Position numbers and translations under genes: made by a program
Notes under the pieces: model-generated
Database searches by the model: none
What the model was told of the DNA's origin: nothing
Seen by the model: the letters and a program-made list of their open reading frames with translations, nothing else
Source of the DNA: Dyella sp. RRB7
GTDB taxonomy: Bacteria > Pseudomonadota > Gammaproteobacteria > Xanthomonadales > Rhodanobacteraceae
Direction of reading: 5' to 3'
NCBI RefSeq assembly: GCF_022761115.1
Contig: NZ_JAKWJS010000007.1
Coordinates: 62,001-126,000 of the forward strand
Length of the DNA stretch: 64,000 nucleotides
In this document: one piece after another, positions 1 through 9,087 of the stretch
Numbering within the stretch: the stretch's first letter is position 1
How the letters are laid out: each line of letters opens with the position of its first letter

Positions 1-1551
1 GCGGTCGTTGACCAGGGGCTGCTCGCCGTCCTTGCCGGGGTCGATCTGGTTGAAGCGTTCGGCGGATTTCTCCAGCCATGCCTTGAGGCCGGCGCCATCC
101 ACCTTCACCGCGGCGAGCGTGTTGGGATAGAAGTACAGGTCGGCGGCGCTGCGCAGGGTGAGCGGGCCGGGGACCACATCGGTGTAGTCGTCGGGGCCGC
201 CAAAGCCGGTGCGGAACGCGGCGGCCGCCGACAGCACCGGCAGGTTCGCCAGTTCCGGATGCTGCTTGGGCAGTTCGCTCTGCACGTAGTCGCGCATGGC
301 GGCATTGATCGGCGCCAGCGCGCTCATGTTGCCTTCGTCGGCGAAGTAGCTGCTCATGTGCACGCGGGTCTGGCCGATCGGCGTGTTCACGTAGGCCACC
401 GCCGCCTCATGCGCCTGCGCCACCAGCGGGGCGATGGCCGGATCGGCCGGCACGCATTCGTTCTTCTTCGGGCAGATCGGACGCACTTCGCTGTGCGTCT
501 GGCTGTCGTCGATCACCCAGCGGCCGTCCTTGCGCTGCAGGGCCAGATCGATCACGCCCAGGTCCTTGCCGAAGAAGCCGCCCATCACGGCGGGCTTGCC
601 GCGCACGAAGCCGCGCTCGGCATCCACGTCCTGCATGCCCTTGTAATGGGGGCCAGGGAATTCGGTATGCGAGTGGCCAAGCAGCAGCACATCGATGCCG
701 GGGACGCCGGCCAGGTACCAGCCGCCGTTTTCCATCGCCGGCGTATAGGGGTCGGTATTGAGGCCGCCATGCAGCACGGCGACGATCAGGTCGGGGTGCT
801 GGGCTTCCAGTTCGGGCAGGTATTTCTGCGCCGCCTCGACCACGCCGGTGACGGTGACCTTGCCGGCGAGGTTCTGCTTGTCCCACTCCAGGATCGGCGG
901 CGGGGTGAAGCCGATGATGCCTACCTTCAGCGGCACGCTATGCGTGCTGCCGTCGGGCTCGGTCACGCTGATGTCCTTTTGCACCACGGCCCACGGCTTG
1001 AAGATCGGCGCCCCGTCGCGGGTGCTCAATACATTGGACAGCACCAGCGGGAAGTGCGGGCCGGCGCAACGGTCGCTATGGCCGCCGTCCACGTTCATCG
1101 GCGTGCCGGTGACCTGGGAGAGGAAACCCAGGCCGTAGTTGAACTCGTGGTTGCCGGCGGTGCCGCCGTCGTAGCCCAGTGCGTCCATGGCGCGGTAGAT
1201 GCCCAGTTCTTCGCCGCAGCCCACCGGCTTCACCTGGGCCTGGTAGTCGGCCAGCACGCTGCCCTGGATGGTGTCGCCGCTGTCGAACAGGAAGCTGTTG
1301 GCGTACTGCTGGCGGGCGCGGCGGATCAGCGTGGCGGTGCGCTCGTAGCCCACCGAATCGTCCTCGCGCTGCTTGTAGTAGTCGTAGCTGAGCACGTTGG
1401 AGTGGACATCGGTGGTTTCCAGGATGGCTACCTGGGCGTGGCTGCCATCCGGCAAGGTGGCGTGCTTGGGCGTCTGGCTGGCGCAGCCGGCCAGGACGGC
1501 TGCGGCCAGGGCGGCAAGGGGAAGCAGGCGAGGGGTCATGCGTCGATCCAT
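1..1551 (-). CDS. CpdB-like 2',3'-cyclic-nucleotide phosphodiesterase / 5'-nucleotidase lipoprotein (3' end outside window)
   Basis: The minus-strand frame is open from the left edge to an ATG at 1551 (a second ATG lies at 1539). The N-terminus has a lipobox (LAGC) followed by a two-domain nucleotidase. The metallophosphatase core shows ETTDVHSNV near the start, the GNHEF metal motif, VAVLHGG and GHSHTE. The C-terminal substrate domain begins around 300-120, with SALAPINAAMRDYV and the FYPN motif. The family hydrolyses 2',3'-cyclic nucleotides and 3'- or 5'-nucleotides outside the cytoplasm to salvage phosphate and nucleosides. The enzyme is predicted to be anchored to a membrane and to face the periplasm. 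The C-terminus is cut off by the window edge, so CpdB cannot be separated from UshA with certainty. A phosphohydrolase cluster follows. Confidence 0.85.
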   Translation of the reverse strand, partial: MDRRMTPRLLPLAALAAAVLAGCASQTPKHATLPDGSHAQVAILETTDVHSNVLSYDYYKQREDDSVGYERTATLIRRARQQYANSFLFDSGDTIQGSVLADYQAQVKPVGCGEELGIYRAMDALGYDGGTAGNHEFNYGLGFLSQVTGTPMNVDGGHSDRCAGPHFPLVLSNVLSTRDGAPIFKPWAVVQKDISVTEPDGSTHSVPLKVGIIGFTPPPILEWDKQNLAGKVTVTGVVEAAQKYLPELEAQHPDLIVAVLHGGLNTDPYTPAMENGGWYLAGVPGIDVLLLGHSHTEFPGPHYKGMQDVDAERGFVRGKPAVMGGFFGKDLGVIDLALQRKDGRWVIDDSQTHSEVRPICPKKNECVPADPAIAPLVAQAHEAAVAYVNTPIGQTRVHMSSYFADEGNMSALAPINAAMRDYVQSELPKQHPELANLPVLSAAAAFRTGFGGPDDYTDVVPGPLTLRSAADLYFYPNTLAAVKVDGAGLKAWLEKSAERFNQIDPGKDGEQPLVNDR

Positions 1552-1729
1552 GGTTTGGCGTGCAAGGGACGCAAGCTAGCAGATCGGCATGTCGGCTTGC
1601 CGGCGAAACCCCGGCTGAACCGCTTGGCACCGCCGTTTGGCCGTTGCCGGCCATTGTGTCTGTGACGCCGGCAAGTCCGTAGAATTGCGCCACGATGACA
1701 TCCGGGCCAAACAGGGGGCCTCTCCGTTT

Positions 1730-3454
1730 ATGCCACGACAACCGCTACGGTTCGTGCGGAAAAGTGCGGCATGGCTATGCGCGGCAGGATTCTTCCTGTT
1801 CTGCATAAGCATGACCGCGTTGCGCGAGCCCGATGTGCTGCAACAGGCTTTCGTGATCGCCCTGATGGTGTGCGCCTTCGGCGTGCTGCTGTTTGCCTTT
1901 GCCCGACCGGCCACGGCGCTGGTGGTGAGCGGGGGACTGTTCCTCGGGCTGAACTTCCTGTCGGTGCTCAAGCTGCGCTATCTCGATTCGCCGCTGATGC
2001 CGGCGGACTTCGTGTACTACGCACGCAGCAGCCTGCTGGAAACGCTTGGCCACTATCCGCACCTTTACGGGCTGGGCCTGGTGGTGGGCGTGGTGACGCC
2101 CTTGGCGTTGTGGGCCATCTGGCGCTGGGATCGTCGCGTGCTGGCGCACCTGAGCCCGAGCCGCGCGCTGGTGACGCGCATCGGCGGCGTGGCGCTGTGG
2201 GCGCTGGCGTTCTGGGTGTGCCTGCTGCCGAATGGTCCGTTCGCGGAAGTGCATGCGCGCAACGTGTGGGAGAAACTCTCCGACGATGCCCAGATCACCA
2301 ACTTCTTCGTCAACTTCAGCGACTCGGACATCCGCCTGCCGGAGATGAGCGACGACGCCGTGGCCGAGCAGGAGTGGGGCGCCACGGCGGCCGGCGAGCC
2401 CGCCGCCACGCCGCGTGCGCCGGATTCATATCCCGATATCGTGCAGGTGCTGGAGGAAAGCACCTTCAACCCGTCCAACTTCACCCAGTGCACCATTCCC
2501 GAGTGCCGCGTGGGCATGTTCAGGACCGATGCGCGCACCCGCGCCACCGGCCCGATGCGCGTGCATACCTTCGGCGGAGGCACCTGGGTAAGCGAATTCG
2601 CCACGCTCACCGGCATGCCGCAGGACATCTTCGGCCCGGGCGGCATGTACGCGCCCTACGTGCTGGCGCCGCACGTGCAGGACAGCCTGCCCCGCCAGCT
2701 GCAGCGCCTGGGTTATCTCACGGTGGCGATCTACCCGACCAACGGCAGCTTCCTCAATGGCCGCAACGCCTATACCGCGTATGGCTTCGACCAGTTCTAC
2801 GACGCCGGTCAGCTGGGCCTGGACGAATGGGAGGAAACCGACGCGCAGATGTTCGCCGCCGCCAAGCGCATCTACGACAAGGTGAAGAAGCCGGGCCAGC
2901 CGGTGTTCGTGATGATCCTTACCCTGGCCCAGCACGGCCCGCACGACACCGACCCGCTGTCGTCGCTGAAGGCGCCGTTCAACAAGGGGCTGCTCAAGGG
3001 CCTGCCGGCGGCCGAGTCGCTCAACTTCGATACCTACCTGGCGCGCCTGCATGACTCCGATGCGGCGATGCGTGGGCTTGAGCACGATTTCCTCGATCGC
3101 GGCCAGCCCACCGTGCTGGTGCACTTTGGCGACCACCAGCCGTCCTTCAGCGGCCTGATCCGCGAGATGCCGCGTACCTGGTCGTCGGAACTGGAGTCCT
3201 ACAAGGACTACCTCACCTACTACATGATCAAGAGCAACTTCACGGGCGCGCCGCTGCCGCGCTACCCGATGCTCGACATCGCGCTGCTGCCGAGCATGGT
3301 GCTGCAGGCGGCCGACCTGCCGACCGATCCATATTTCTCCGCGGCGATTGCGCTGCGCACGCGCTGCCATGGGCTGTACACGGACTGCGCGCAGCCGGAG
3401 CTGGTGAAGTCGTACCACGCGTGGATCTTTGATCGGTTGCACGTGTACGAATAA
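1730..3454 (+). CDS. Membrane sulfatase-fold (LTA synthase/phosphoglycerol transferase-like) protein
   Basis: This 574-aa protein has about four to five N-terminal membrane helices (residues ~10-190), then a periplasmic alkaline-phosphatase/sulfatase-superfamily domain. Visible family marks are the EEST metal site after YPDIVQV, a FGGGTWVSEF segment that should hold the nucleophile Thr, LAQHGPHD, and HFGDHQPSF near the end. Relatives transfer phosphoglycerol or phosphoethanolamine to envelope glycans or lipids. The acceptor is unknown here. The ATG at 1730 was chosen because the hydrophobic region starts right after it; an upstream in-frame ATG at 1637 would add a charged leader overlapping the promoter of the divergent nucleotidase. 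It converges on the NPP-type gene with a shared hairpin between them. Confidence 0.8.
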   Translation: MPRQPLRFVRKSAAWLCAAGFFLFCISMTALREPDVLQQAFVIALMVCAFGVLLFAFARPATALVVSGGLFLGLNFLSVLKLRYLDSPLMPADFVYYARSSLLETLGHYPHLYGLGLVVGVVTPLALWAIWRWDRRVLAHLSPSRALVTRIGGVALWALAFWVCLLPNGPFAEVHARNVWEKLSDDAQITNFFVNFSDSDIRLPEMSDDAVAEQEWGATAAGEPAATPRAPDSYPDIVQVLEESTFNPSNFTQCTIPECRVGMFRTDARTRATGPMRVHTFGGGTWVSEFATLTGMPQDIFGPGGMYAPYVLAPHVQDSLPRQLQRLGYLTVAIYPTNGSFLNGRNAYTAYGFDQFYDAGQLGLDEWEETDAQMFAAAKRIYDKVKKPGQPVFVMILTLAQHGPHDTDPLSSLKAPFNKGLLKGLPAAESLNFDTYLARLHDSDAAMRGLEHDFLDRGQPTVLVHFGDHQPSFSGLIREMPRTWSSELESYKDYLTYYMIKSNFTGAPLPRYPMLDIALLPSMVLQAADLPTDPYFSAAIALRTRCHGLYTDCAQPELVKSYHAWIFDRLHVYE

Positions 3455-3471
3455 TCCTTGCCCCTCCCCAG

Positions 3472-3495
3472 CCCTCCCCTGCGGGCAGGGGAGGG
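3472..3495. terminator. GC-rich hairpin between two convergent genes
   Basis: CCCTCCCCTG and CAGGGGAGGG form a perfect 10-bp stem with a CGGG loop. It lies in the 58-bp gap between two converging genes. It has no strong T-run, so it may act as a bidirectional terminator or simply be a dispersed repeat. Confidence 0.55.
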
Positions 3496-3512
3496 AGAAT
3501 TGCGGGGAGTGG

Positions 3513-5495
3513 CTACTGGCGCTCGGGCTTGGCGAAGTCGAAATAGGTATACGTCTGGCCATCCGCCTGCAGCTGCTTGAGCTGCACCACGAAGCTGTAC
3601 TGCGTGGCCGGCGTGCGGCTGCCGTCGACGCGCTGCACCGCCAGGCCGGTGGCCGGCGTCGCCGGATGCAGTGCGGCGGGCTTCACCTGATAGGCCTCCA
3701 GCGGTTTCGCCAGCGTGCCATTCAGCGCCTCGTGCAACACGCGACCCTGCGCGCGCGTCAGCGGCAGGTCGAGCAGGGCGGCGATGGTGGGCGCCACGTC
3801 CACATTGCCGCTGGGCAGGCTGTCGCGGAAGGCGCTGCGGAAATCCGGGCCAGCGGCCAGCAGGGTGTTGTGCACGTCGATGGGGCTGAAGCTGCCATGG
3901 GTGCCACGTTCGTTGGACAGGCTGTTGTATTCGGTGCCGCGGAAACCCTGCACCACCGCCTCGGCATCCCAGGCGTAGCTGATGATGATGTCCGGGCCGC
4001 GTTGCGCGTTTTCCAGGTGCACGTTTTCCGCCGGCAGCGTGCCGGGGATGTTGCCGTAGCGCTTGGCCACGAAGATGGCGCCCACGTAGTCGCGCGACTG
4101 CAGCCAGCGCACGGTGCGCTTCACCACGTCGGCACTGTGCTCGGGTTGGTAGAGGTATTCGGTGCCGCCGTTCGGGGCGATCACCAGCGCCCCCTTGGGC
4201 AATGCGTCGGGCACCTTGTAGCTGGGCGTGGTGTACGGACCGGGTTTGCCGCACAGGCGGCCGTCATCGTCATAGCGCGTGGGCAGCAGCGGCGTGCCAT
4301 CGGCGCGCACGCCGCTCATCACCGGCGCGTAGATGCAACCGAAGCCGTCGAAGGCGGTGAAGCCGGCGCGGGTGAGCTGATCGGCCAGGCGCACGCCGCC
4401 GGACACCGAATAACCCCATTCGCTGTCGACGCCGGCCACGCGGCCGTCGTTGATCTGCCGTAGCGGGAACAGCTCGCGCGGCCCCGCGACATTGCTGTGC
4501 GCGTGATCGGACACGATGACGATGTCGGTGTCCTGATCCATGCCCAGCGCCTTGAGCTTCGCCTCCAGCTCGCCGAGCAATGCGTCCTGCGCCTTCAGCG
4601 CCAGATGGAACTCGGGCGAGCCCACGCCGTAGAGGTGCTGCGTGGTATCGGGGTTGCGCAGCCACACCACGCTCAGGTCCGGGCGATGGCGTGGCAGGAT
4701 CTCCTCCAGGTACACCTTCATCATCCACGCGTTGGCGGCGGCCGGCGGCGTATCGGTGCCGGCGGTGGCATCGGAACTGACGCCATCCTTCAGCGTCTGC
4801 AGCTTGCCCTGTTCGGTGGGCGAATCGTTGTCCTCGCGCAGGCTGAGCTGGCTGGCGTCATAGGTATTGGCCGTGTGTGCCGGCAGCGGATAGCCGGCCT
4901 GTTGCAATTCCCTGGCAAAGCTCAGCGGCAGCGCGGTGTTCTCGTCCAGCATCACGCCCTGGCTGGCGTCATTGGCGAGCTTGTAGTCCTGCAGGAAGGC
5001 CGGGCCGGACTTGCCCACGATGGCGGTTTTCAGCCCCGCCTTGTGCGCGGCATCGAACAGCGTGGGCAGTTCCAGCAAGGCGTGGCCGTAGTGCGCGTCG
5101 AGGCCGCGCAGCACCGCGTAGTCTTCGGTGTAGATGGGGTTCTGCAGATCGGCGGCCTGACCCTTGGCGTCGTGCACGCTGCCGCCCGGCGCCCAGAAGC
5201 GGTTGCCGTAGAAGCCGATGGTGCCGGGGAAGGCGCCGGTGGCAAAGCTGGAGGCATTCGCCATGGTGAAGGTCGGGTAGGTGGCGTGGTTGTCGTCGAA
5301 CCAGCTGCCGCGCTGGGCCAGCGCGAGCAGGTTGGGCGTGTCCTCGGCGCTCACCGCGTCCGGGCGCATGCCATCCCATACGAACAGGATCACCCGATGC
5401 GGCGCGGTGGCGGCAAACGCGCCGGGTATCGACAGGGCGGCGAGCAGGGCCGCGCTGGCGGCGTGGCGCAGGGCGCGGGAAAACGGACGGGACAT
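3513..5495 (-). CDS. Secreted alkaline phosphatase superfamily protein, nucleotide pyrophosphatase/phosphodiesterase (NPP) type
   Basis: This 660-aa protein has a signal peptide (residues 1-27, ending GAFA). An NPP-type core follows: LFVWDGMRPD (first metal site), YPTFTMANAS with the expected Thr nucleophile, TGAFPGTIGFYGN, SDHAHSN (metal) and, near the C-terminus, GTHGSFSPIDVHNT (metal His). Family members cleave phosphodiester or pyrophosphate bonds of nucleotides or lipids; the true substrate is not visible. The ATG at 5495 is preceded by GAGG and directly by the signal peptide, so it is preferred over the ATG at 5600. The last ~80 residues, rich in Q and Y, do not match a domain I recognise. 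Confidence 0.82.
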   Translation of the reverse strand: MSRPFSRALRHAASAALLAALSIPGAFAATAPHRVILFVWDGMRPDAVSAEDTPNLLALAQRGSWFDDNHATYPTFTMANASSFATGAFPGTIGFYGNRFWAPGGSVHDAKGQAADLQNPIYTEDYAVLRGLDAHYGHALLELPTLFDAAHKAGLKTAIVGKSGPAFLQDYKLANDASQGVMLDENTALPLSFARELQQAGYPLPAHTANTYDASQLSLREDNDSPTEQGKLQTLKDGVSSDATAGTDTPPAAANAWMMKVYLEEILPRHRPDLSVVWLRNPDTTQHLYGVGSPEFHLALKAQDALLGELEAKLKALGMDQDTDIVIVSDHAHSNVAGPRELFPLRQINDGRVAGVDSEWGYSVSGGVRLADQLTRAGFTAFDGFGCIYAPVMSGVRADGTPLLPTRYDDDGRLCGKPGPYTTPSYKVPDALPKGALVIAPNGGTEYLYQPEHSADVVKRTVRWLQSRDYVGAIFVAKRYGNIPGTLPAENVHLENAQRGPDIIISYAWDAEAVVQGFRGTEYNSLSNERGTHGSFSPIDVHNTLLAAGPDFRSAFRDSLPSGNVDVAPTIAALLDLPLTRAQGRVLHEALNGTLAKPLEAYQVKPAALHPATPATGLAVQRVDGSRTPATQYSFVVQLKQLQADGQTYTYFDFAKPERQ

Positions 5496-5623
5496 GCACG
5501 GACCTCGATGGACGCAAGCGAACCGCGCATGCTGGGGCGCCGATGTTGCAGTCTGGTGTCGGCTCTGCTTCCTCTCTCCCTGGGGCCTGATGGGCGTCAA
5601 ATCTCAGCTAGGCTTTTTTTGTT

Positions 5624-5651
5624 CGTCATTCCCGCTTTCGCGGGAATGACG
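5624..5651. repeat. REP-like hairpin (GTCATTCCCGC type)
   Basis: CGTCATTCCCGC, loop TTTC, GCGGGAATGACG: a perfect 12-bp stem. A close relative with the loop in the other orientation lies at 32479-32510. This kind of dispersed hairpin is common in Xanthomonadales intergenic DNA. It sits between the 3' end of nagA and the start of the NPP gene and may also end nagA transcription. Confidence 0.85.
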
Positions 5652-5708
5652 ATGGGCTTAGGGAATGCGTGGCCGAGATTCGACGCCTAGGGGGGGAGAA
5701 AGCCAAGC

Positions 5709-6869
5709 TCAAACGTCGTAGCGCACGCCGCCGACCCAGGTCTCATGCGTCACCAGGGCGTCGTCCAGCACGGCGAAATCCGCGCGCTGCCCTGCCACCA
5801 GGCGCCCCTGCGTGCGATCCAGGCCCAGCCAGGCGGCGGGATACGCGCTGGCCATGCGCGAGGCTTCGGCCAGCGGCAGGCCGACCAGGTTGACCAGGTT
5901 GCGCACGCCGGTGGCCATGTCCAGCGCGGAGCCGGCCAGCACGCCGGCGTCGCTCTGGCAGATGCCGTCGCGCGCGACGATGGTCTGGCCGTTGAGCACG
6001 TATTCGGGGCTGGCGGCGCCCACCGGCGGCATCGCGTCGGTCACCAGCACGCTCTTGCCGCGCGCCTTGGCGGCGATGGCCACGCGCAGCGCCACCGGGT
6101 GCACGTGGTGGCCATCGACGATCAGGCCGCACCAGCTGTGTGGATCGTCCAGCGCCGCACCGACCACGCCCGGCTCGCGACTGCCCAGCGGGGTCATCGC
6201 GTTGTACAGATGGGTGAAGCCGCACACGCCCGCATCGAGCGCCGCGCGCGTGGCGGCGTAGTTGGCGGCAGTGTGGCCGGCCACCACCAGCACGCCGGCC
6301 TCGCTGAGCTGGCGGATGGTGTCCAGCGGCACTTCCTCGACGGCCAGCGTCAGCATCACCACGCCACGGCGGTGGCGCGTGATGGCGGCGATGTCGTCGG
6401 CATCGGGCAGGCGGAACAGGCTGGCATCGTGGATGCCCTTGCGCGCGGTGGCCAGGAAGGGACCTTCCAGATGGATGCCGAGCACGCCCGGCACGCCTTG
6501 CTCGATGGCGGCATCCACGGCGTCGAGCGCCTTGCGCATCACCCCGGCGGTGTCGGTGATCAGCGTGGGCAGGAAGCCGGTAGTGCCGAACTTGCGGTGC
6601 GCGGCGCTGATGGTGGCGAGCGCCTCCACGGTGGGCTCGGCGTTGAACAGCACGCCGCCGCCGCCGTTGACCTGCACATCGATGAAGCCGGGCAGCAGCA
6701 GGCGCCCCTTGAGGTCGTGCGCTTGTGCGTGAGCCACGCGCGGATCGTCCGCGTGCGTGATGGCTTCGATGCGTTCGCCGCGCACCAGCACCACCAGCCC
6801 GTCCTGCGGGCCGTGGTCGGTGAGCACGCGGCCGTTGGTCAGCGCGATAAGTGCTTGCGGGGTGGTCAT
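5709..6869 (-). CDS. nagA: N-acetylglucosamine-6-phosphate deacetylase
   Basis: This 386-aa protein has the normal NagA length. It converts GlcNAc-6-P to glucosamine-6-P and acetate in the cytoplasm. Amidohydrolase marks are visible: FIDVQVNGGGG near residue 60, HLEGPF, GHTAANYAATRAAL, FTHLYNAM, DGHHVHP, VTDAMPP and the C-terminal ASAYPAAWLGLDR. The start codon overlaps the stop of the upstream SIS-type deaminase gene (TAATG), so the two are translationally coupled. It is the last gene of the leftward nagP-nagR-nagB-nagA operon, and a REP hairpin follows it. Confidence 0.95.
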   Translation of the reverse strand: MTTPQALIALTNGRVLTDHGPQDGLVVLVRGERIEAITHADDPRVAHAQAHDLKGRLLLPGFIDVQVNGGGGVLFNAEPTVEALATISAAHRKFGTTGFLPTLITDTAGVMRKALDAVDAAIEQGVPGVLGIHLEGPFLATARKGIHDASLFRLPDADDIAAITRHRRGVVMLTLAVEEVPLDTIRQLSEAGVLVVAGHTAANYAATRAALDAGVCGFTHLYNAMTPLGSREPGVVGAALDDPHSWCGLIVDGHHVHPVALRVAIAAKARGKSVLVTDAMPPVGAASPEYVLNGQTIVARDGICQSDAGVLAGSALDMATGVRNLVNLVGLPLAEASRMASAYPAAWLGLDRTQGRLVAGQRADFAVLDDALVTHETWVGGVRYDV

Positions 6870-7903
6870 TACATCGTCTCCGTCACCTTGCGCAGATGCG
6901 GCGGTACATCGGGGTCGAAGCCGCGCGCCAGCGACAGCGCGCTGGCCGCGCGATAGAAGCTCTGCACGGCGAGCAGCGGTGCCACGATCGGCGCGATGTT
7001 GGCGGGCAGTGGCAGCGTGCCCGGCTCGTTGCTGTCCGGCGCGGCGATGAACACGCGGGCGCCGCGGGCGCGGAACTCGCGCGCCACCGCCAGCGTGCTG
7101 TCGAGCGTGCCGTCGTCCTGGGCGAAGAACAGCACCGGGAAACCATCGCCTACCAGCGCCATCGGGCCGTGCTTCACTTCGGCCGCGCTGAACGCTTCGG
7201 CGTGCAAGCCGCAGGTTTCCTTGAGCTTGAGTGCCGCTTCCAGCGCCGCGCCGAAGCCGTAGCCACGCCCCACGACGAACAGGTTGGTGGCGCCGCGCAG
7301 GCCATCGGTGAGCGCGCGCCAGTCCGAGTCCCAGCCGCGTCGCAGGTCGTCGGGCAGGCGGGCCACGGCGGCATGCAGCGTTTCATCGTTGCTCCAGTGC
7401 GCGGTGAGCTGCAGGATCGCCGCCAGCGTGGCGAGGTAGCTCTTGGTGGCGGCGACGCTCAGCTCGGGGCCGGCGCGCAGCGGCACGAAGGTGTCGGCCA
7501 GCCTGGCCAGCGGCGAATCCTCGACGTTGACCAGCGCGACCACATGGGCGCCGGCATCCTTGGCGGCCTGCGCGCTGCGCAGCAGGTCGGGGCTCTTGCC
7601 CGATTGCGAAATGGCCACGAACAGCGCGCCATCGAGGTGCAGGTCGGCGTCGTAGATGGACGAGATCGACGGCGACGCCGACGCGGTGATCAGCCCCAGC
7701 CGCGTCTCGAACACGTACTTGGCGTAGGCGGCTGCATGGTCGGAACTGCCGCGCGCACAGGTGACGATGAAGCGCGGAGGATTCGCGCGCAGGAACTCGC
7801 CGAGCGACTTCAGGATCGGCGCGTTCTCGCGCAGCTGGCGCTCGACCACGGCGGCCGACTCGTGGGCTTCGCGGTACATCAGGGTGGAGCTGGCTTCTTT
7901 CAT
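6869..7903 (-). CDS. nagB-II: SIS-domain glucosamine-6-phosphate deaminase (NagB-II type)
   Basis: This 344-aa protein consists of two sugar-isomerase (SIS) domains without the glutaminase half of GlmS. The first SIS domain has ARGSSDHAAAYAKYV and ISQSGKSPD. The second has VVGRGYGFGAALEAALKLKET, followed by HAEAFSAAEVKHGPM. This arrangement is typical of the non-orthologous deaminase NagB-II, which turns glucosamine-6-P into fructose-6-P and ammonia. Genes of this type replace classical nagB in Xanthomonas and Shewanella nag operons. The chosen start (MKEASSTLMYREA) matches family N-termini; longer in-frame starts would only read into the nagR end. It lies between nagR and nagA on the same strand. 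Confidence 0.92.
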   Translation of the reverse strand: MKEASSTLMYREAHESAAVVERQLRENAPILKSLGEFLRANPPRFIVTCARGSSDHAAAYAKYVFETRLGLITASASPSISSIYDADLHLDGALFVAISQSGKSPDLLRSAQAAKDAGAHVVALVNVEDSPLARLADTFVPLRAGPELSVAATKSYLATLAAILQLTAHWSNDETLHAAVARLPDDLRRGWDSDWRALTDGLRGATNLFVVGRGYGFGAALEAALKLKETCGLHAEAFSAAEVKHGPMALVGDGFPVLFFAQDDGTLDSTLAVAREFRARGARVFIAAPDSNEPGTLPLPANIAPIVAPLLAVQSFYRAASALSLARGFDPDVPPHLRKVTETM

Positions 7904-7955
7904 CGTCACTCTCGGTGGCATGCGTGGGCGCACCGCAGGGCCAAGGTGCGCGACC

Positions 7956-9008
7956 TCAGCTTTTGCGGGGCGCCGGGGTTGGTGGCGGCGCGGTGGAGCC
8001 GCGCACGACCAGTTCGGGAACAAAACATTCGCTGTGCGGCATCTCCACGGCGACGCCGGCCTTGCGTTGCAGTTCGGCCATCAGCTGCAGGGCGGCGTGG
8101 CGGGCGATGTCGCTGGTGGACTGGCGCGCCGTGGTCAGCGCCGGCCAGGCCTGCTTGGAGAACGGACTGTCCTCGAAACCGGCGATGGACAGGTTCCACG
8201 GCACGTCCAGTCCGCTGGAACGGGCGGCGGCCAGCACGCCGGCGGCGATCTCGTCGTTGCTGCCGAAGATCGCGGTCGGCGGGTCCTTCAGCGCCAGCAG
8301 CTTGCGTGCGCCGCGGAAACCATCGTCGAACGCGTAGCGGCCGGGCAGCACCAGTTTCTTGTCCAGCGGCAGGCCGTAATCCTTCAGCGCGTCGGCATAG
8401 CCCTGGTAGCGCTCCGGGCTGGAACGGTGATGCGGTTCGCCCCACAGGAAGCCGATGCGCTGGTGGCCCAGCTGGATCAGGTGCTCGGTGATGGCATACG
8501 CCGCGCTGCGGTCGTCGATGTAGACGCAGGGCGCGCCGTCGTGAGGATCCTCGCGCGAGGAAATGATGCGCACGAAGCTGATGTCATTGGCGCTCAGCTT
8601 GGCGATCAAGTCGTCCTGCTCGGACATCGGCGGCGCCAGCACCAGGCCGGCGAGGCGATTGCGCTCGACCAGCGCGCACAGTTCGTCGGCCAGGTCGGGC
8701 GAGGAGGAGTCGCAGGGGTGGATCAGCAGGCCGAAGCCGCGCTCGCGGCAGGCCGACAGTACGCCGTCCTGCATGCTGATGACGTAGTGCGCGTTGGGAT
8801 TGTCGTAGACCAGGCCGATCGCATAGGCATGCGTGCTGCGCAGGCCACGCGCGGACGGGTTGGGCTGGTAGCCCAGCGCTTCGATGGCGCGCTCGACCTT
8901 TTCGCGCGTATCGGATCGGACCGAGGCTTCCCGGTTGATGACGCGCGAGACGGTCTTGAGCGAAACGCCCGAACGTTTGGCGACATCCTTGATGGTGGGG
9001 TTGCGCAA
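7956..9008 (-). CDS. nagR: LacI-family repressor of the GlcNAc regulon
   Basis: The protein has an N-terminal LacI helix-turn-helix (NPTIKDVAKRSGVSLKTVSRV, then the hinge GYQPNPSARGLR). A periplasmic-binding-protein-like sensor domain of about 280 residues follows (DNPNAHYVISMQDG, AGLVLAPP, FGSNDEIAAGV, SIAGFEDSP). I prefer the TTG at 9008, which gives the usual MRNPTIKDV start and has GGAG seven bases upstream. An ATG at 9038 would add ten residues. The nag operon position and four AACGTT-centred palindromes nearby suggest it represses both nag transcription units. In Xanthomonas the equivalent NagR is relieved by a GlcNAc-derived metabolite; the effector here is inferred. Confidence 0.9.
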   Translation of the reverse strand: MRNPTIKDVAKRSGVSLKTVSRVINREASVRSDTREKVERAIEALGYQPNPSARGLRSTHAYAIGLVYDNPNAHYVISMQDGVLSACRERGFGLLIHPCDSSSPDLADELCALVERNRLAGLVLAPPMSEQDDLIAKLSANDISFVRIISSREDPHDGAPCVYIDDRSAAYAITEHLIQLGHQRIGFLWGEPHHRSSPERYQGYADALKDYGLPLDKKLVLPGRYAFDDGFRGARKLLALKDPPTAIFGSNDEIAAGVLAAARSSGLDVPWNLSIAGFEDSPFSKQAWPALTTARQSTSDIARHAALQLMAELQRKAGVAVEMPHSECFVPELVVRGSTAPPPTPAPRKS

Positions 9009-9087
9009 CGGGAGACTCCGGCAGGACGGGATGGGCATCGTAGCCCAGTGGAACGCGACAGGCGGCGCGAAACCTCGCGCCGCCCGG

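Noticed and set aside
259-1665. Long plus-strand frame of 468 codons
   Set aside because: It lies antisense to the CpdB-like gene, is rich in His/Gly/Arg/Ala in the way of GC-rich shadow frames and has no domain.
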